Source: Moritella sp. PE36
GTDB lineage: Bacteria > Pseudomonadota > Gammaproteobacteria > Enterobacterales > Moritellaceae
NCBI RefSeq assembly: GCF_000170855.1
Contig: NZ_ABCQ01000015.1
Span: forward strand, 34,437 to 98,436
Length of the DNA stretch: 64,000 nucleotides
Direction of reading: 5' to 3'
In this document: positions 61,677-64,000 of the stretch, one piece after another
How the letters are laid out: each line of letters starts with the position of its first letter
Position numbering within the stretch: the stretch's first letter is position 1
Notes under the pieces: model-generated
What the model was told of the DNA's origin: nothing
Database searches by the model: none
Seen by the model: the letters and a program-made list of their open reading frames with translations, nothing else
Made by a program: the position numbers and the translations under genes

Positions 61677-62888
61677 ATGTATACCAACATACCTAAAGGT
61701 GTAAAAGATCCGATATTTGCACTAAACGAATCATTTAGAAACGATCCAAGAGAAGATAAAATTGACTTAGGAGTCGGTGTTTTTAAAAACGAATTGGGTT
61801 TAACGCCCTTGATGAAGGCGGTGGAAATTGCTGAATCAGCATATGTAATAAAAAATCAAAAAACCAAGGTCTACAAAGGGCTAATGGGGAATGAAGATTT
61901 CAATCAAGAGATTAGCAAGCTGCTTATTGAGAATGAGTCTGTGAGGAAAACTGCTGCTGTTGTTCAGGCAACAGGTGGAAGCGGAGCTCTTCGTCTAATA
62001 TCTGACTATATATATTCTGTTAACCCTGACTGTACCGTTTGGGTTAGTGATCCTAGTTATGCAAATCACACCCCAATTCTGAAAGATGCTGGATTGACCG
62101 TGTGTTACTACGACTATCTTGATAGTGATTCAAGAATTGTTGATATGGGTAGAGTGACTCGAACGCTAGTAAATTCAAAAAAAGGTGACGTTGTTTTATT
62201 ACATGGCTGTTGTCATAACCCTACCGGTGCTGACTTAAATATGACTCAGTGGCATGAGATCGCAGATTTTATGCTAATGAAAGGGCTCACTCCATTTGTT
62301 GATATTGCCTATCAAGGCTTAGGCGATACACTCGAAAAAGATGTTGGTGGTTTAAATATATTATTGTCCGTGTTTAAAGAGGTATTTATTACATCATCTA
62401 GTTCAAAAAACTTTGGCCTCTATGCAGAACGAGTTGGTGCTGCAATCGTTGTATGCCGAGATGTAGAGCGTGTGTCTAATGTAAGAAGAAGATTGACAAA
62501 TATTGCCTTAAAGTCATATGCCATGCCCCCTAACCATGGTGCTGCAATTGTCGAAACGATCTTAACTGACCCTTTTTTGAAGAAGCTATGGATCGACGAA
62601 TTAGACGTAATGCGCTCTCAAATAAAAAATAATAGAAAAGCCCTACATGATGCTTTGAAAGAATCAGGTTATATCGGCAATATTGATTTTATCACATCAC
62701 ATAAAGGTATGTTTTCTTCCTTTGGCTGGAGTGAACAATTCACAGACCTAATTCGCGAAAAATACGGCATCTACATTGTTAAAGGTGGGCGAATCAACTT
62801 TGCTGCGATTACAACAAAAGATGTAACGAGAATTGCCAGGTCTATTTGTTATACGCAAAATGTATTAAATGTAGGTATCGCCGTCTAA
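61677..62888 (+). CDS. AspC/TyrB-type aminotransferase 2
   Basis: 403 aa. This paralogue is closer to AspC: LGVGVFKNELGLTPLMKAV, HGCCHNPTGADLNMTQW, PFVDIAYQGLGD and the PLP Lys K244 in SSSSKNFGLYAERVGA, with the alpha-carboxylate Arg in GGRINFAAI. It could supply the amino acid from oxaloacetate-like acids while aminotransferase 1 handles the unusual acid, or the two may form a heterodimer. It is the last gene of the operon. Confidence 0.9.
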   Translation: MYTNIPKGVKDPIFALNESFRNDPREDKIDLGVGVFKNELGLTPLMKAVEIAESAYVIKNQKTKVYKGLMGNEDFNQEISKLLIENESVRKTAAVVQATGGSGALRLISDYIYSVNPDCTVWVSDPSYANHTPILKDAGLTVCYYDYLDSDSRIVDMGRVTRTLVNSKKGDVVLLHGCCHNPTGADLNMTQWHEIADFMLMKGLTPFVDIAYQGLGDTLEKDVGGLNILLSVFKEVFITSSSSKNFGLYAERVGAAIVVCRDVERVSNVRRRLTNIALKSYAMPPNHGAAIVETILTDPFLKKLWIDELDVMRSQIKNNRKALHDALKESGYIGNIDFITSHKGMFSSFGWSEQFTDLIREKYGIYIVKGGRINFAAITTKDVTRIARSICYTQNVLNVGIAV

Positions 62889-63736
62889 CTATGTATTGAA
62901 TAAATTCGGTACGAATGGGGATATAACCATTAAGCATATCATAGGCTTTTGCACACACATCACCGAGGAGTTCATTAAACATCACATACTAAGGTTATAC
63001 TTAATCAGTATTACACGGTCAATCATTTATATCGAAGAACAGTATATAACTCGCCATAATAAAATCCTATGTAACAAGGAACTAATAAAAAAAATACAGC
63101 TGCGGCTTCGGGCGTAGCTATGTCCGGTGTTACGAATAGGCAAACTAAATACTCTGCGTTTTTTGCAGGGTATTTAGTTTGCCTATTAAATAATAAATCA
63201 TGCGGTTGTTTATTCTCCTTATATAAAGATAAACAACCGAAACAACAATAAACCCAACTTTAATTAGCATCAGCTATAGAACCCTTTTGATAATTCATTT
63301 CACAACTTCGACAAAATTGCCTCTCTAATGCTTGTTTTTACCCTTTAAAACCGATTTTAACCTATAGTTTCGGATAAATAATTTTGCACGGCTCTGGTGA
63401 GTCTAGCTTTCACGTTAATTTTAAGTATGAAAGAAAAAATCTTTGGCAGTATAAATCAACAACTATCATCAGAAATGATTAAATCCTATTACACCAGTAT
63501 ATAAAACTAGGTTATCGATTAGATCGTAGAATTTATCTATAAAAAATATATCGAAAGTCGATATCGTTCATAGTCTTTACGACTTTTAAAGCATCCTGAA
63601 TCGAATTTTTACTTCTTTCAACTGCATATTATACTCCTATCAATATTGAAATTTGATTGATCATTTTTTAATATTAATTGCATCATTTTTTTGAAAAATG
63701 ATGATCTGTTTACCGAAAATAATTTAGGGAAATCAA
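62889..63736. other. AT-rich non-coding region after the biosynthetic operon
   Basis: 848 bp with no convincing gene. A 73-codon frame with a TTG start at 62896-63117 has no ribosome-binding site and looks random. The region holds a strong hairpin at 63135-63187, and the rest is low-complexity AT-rich DNA. Confidence 0.65.
63135..63187 (+). terminator. Very strong hairpin downstream of the biosynthetic operon
   Basis: The 18-bp perfect arms AATAGGCAAACTAAATAC / GTATTTAGTTTGCCTATT continue through one T-G wobble into CTGC / GCAG, giving a 23-bp stem with a 7-nt loop (GTTTTTT). It lies about 250 bp after the last gene. No T-run follows, so its role as a terminator is uncertain. Confidence 0.6.
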
Positions 63737-64000
63737 CTATGACTTACTTTTAAATTTCGAGACAACATTATTTTTAATCCTTAGTTCCTCTTGAAGCTCA
63801 AACAGACGGTACATCAATGTATTATTCAATGCCTCAAGTTCTTTTTGTGCCTTTCTTGCATCACCACGCTCTTGACGGTATCGATCTTTCAATCGATTCA
63901 CTCTGTTTAACTCAACCCTAAAGCTCTCTGCTTCTGTTAACTCTGGTTCTGTTAGAGAAAAATCATCATTCAACAACGCTGACTTTTCAGCATTGTACTT
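63737..64000 (-). CDS. 3' end of a coiled-coil protein gene (partial)
   Basis: The minus-strand frame is open to the right edge, giving at least 87 C-terminal residues that begin KYNAEKSALLNDDF. The visible part is charged and helical with heptad-like spacing (VNRLKDRYRQERGDARKAQKELEALNN, with LKDRYRQERGDARKAQKELE as core) and ends VSKFKSKS. A TTG at 63976 is the first possible start inside the window, but the open frame suggests that the gene begins beyond base 64000. No family recognised. Confidence 0.55.
   Translation of the reverse strand, partial: KYNAEKSALLNDDFSLTEPELTEAESFRVELNRVNRLKDRYRQERGDARKAQKELEALNNTLMYRLFELQEELRIKNNVVSKFKSKS

Noticed and set aside
62896..63117. 73-codon frame after the biosynthetic operon
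   Set aside because: TTG start without a ribosome-binding site, and random-looking composition in AT-rich DNA.
63118..63187. Integron attC site
   Set aside because: The hairpin lacks the GTTRRRY/RYYYAAC core pair and extrahelical bases, and no integrase or cassette array is present.

Overview
This window comes from a marine gammaproteobacterium of the Vibrionales/Alteromonadales type (Moritella or Psychromonas would be my guess). The signs are moderate-to-low GC, the rcsF-trmO-proS order also known from enterics, YihD, PhoH, a CPA2 antiporter, GGDEF and chemotaxis proteins. The genus is inference; no rRNA or tRNA was seen. Coordinates refer to this window.

Region 1 (1-8990) is nutrient import: a urea ABC operon on the minus strand (urtA, urtB, urtC, urtD; urtB carries an apparent 1-base frameshift and urtD runs off the left edge), then a TPP riboswitch driving thiBPQ for thiamine uptake, then yihD. 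Region 2 (9181-15942) is a minus-strand metal-uptake cluster: a PepSY protein, DUF2271 and DUF4198 proteins, two small unknown envelope proteins and a ZnuABC/TroABC-like transporter with two binding proteins, one of which seems to have lost its metal ligands. A Fur-box-like site lies upstream. Region 3 (16068-39173) is mostly housekeeping: PhoH, a TPR protein, UbiA-like, RidA-like, GNAT, rcsF-trmO, an acyltransferase, an SLT lipoprotein, proS, GFA, DUF3465, a chemotaxis receptor, a patatin, a CPA2 antiporter, a diguanylate cyclase, a zinc-export unit (ZntA, HD hydrolase, ArsR regulator) and an NCS2 purine permease.

Region 4 (39509-49848) is accessory DNA bounded by two near-identical 38-bp hairpin repeats. 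It holds a divergent pair: a 1108-aa exported protein with a Cys-rich head, a long helical body and a C-terminus resembling the TcB-binding domain of TcA toxin subunits, and a 1974-aa SpvB/TcdB/RHS protein with its own signal peptide. A small membrane protein follows. This looks like a compact, Sec-exported relative of Tc toxins.

Region 5 (50180-62888) looks like an undescribed biosynthetic operon. Ten co-directional genes encode a LeuA-like synthase, an isochorismatase-fold protein lacking the usual Cys, a clavaminate-synthase-like oxygenase, a cupin, an MFS exporter, LeuC-like and LeuD-like isomerase subunits, an FAD/NAD(P) oxidoreductase and two AspC-type aminotransferases. Divergent from it are a GAPDH gene of a type unlike E. 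coli GapA and a TetR regulator of NemR/AcuR-like appearance. Three copies of an 18-bp operator-like motif (ACAT-N10-ATGT) sit at the GAPDH and operon promoters. My hypothesis is that the operon makes a small modified amino acid or oxo-acid that attacks GAPDH, and that the co-regulated GAPDH is the resistant copy. The right end (62889-64000) is AT-rich and mostly non-coding, with a 23-bp-stem hairpin and the 3' end of a coiled-coil gene.
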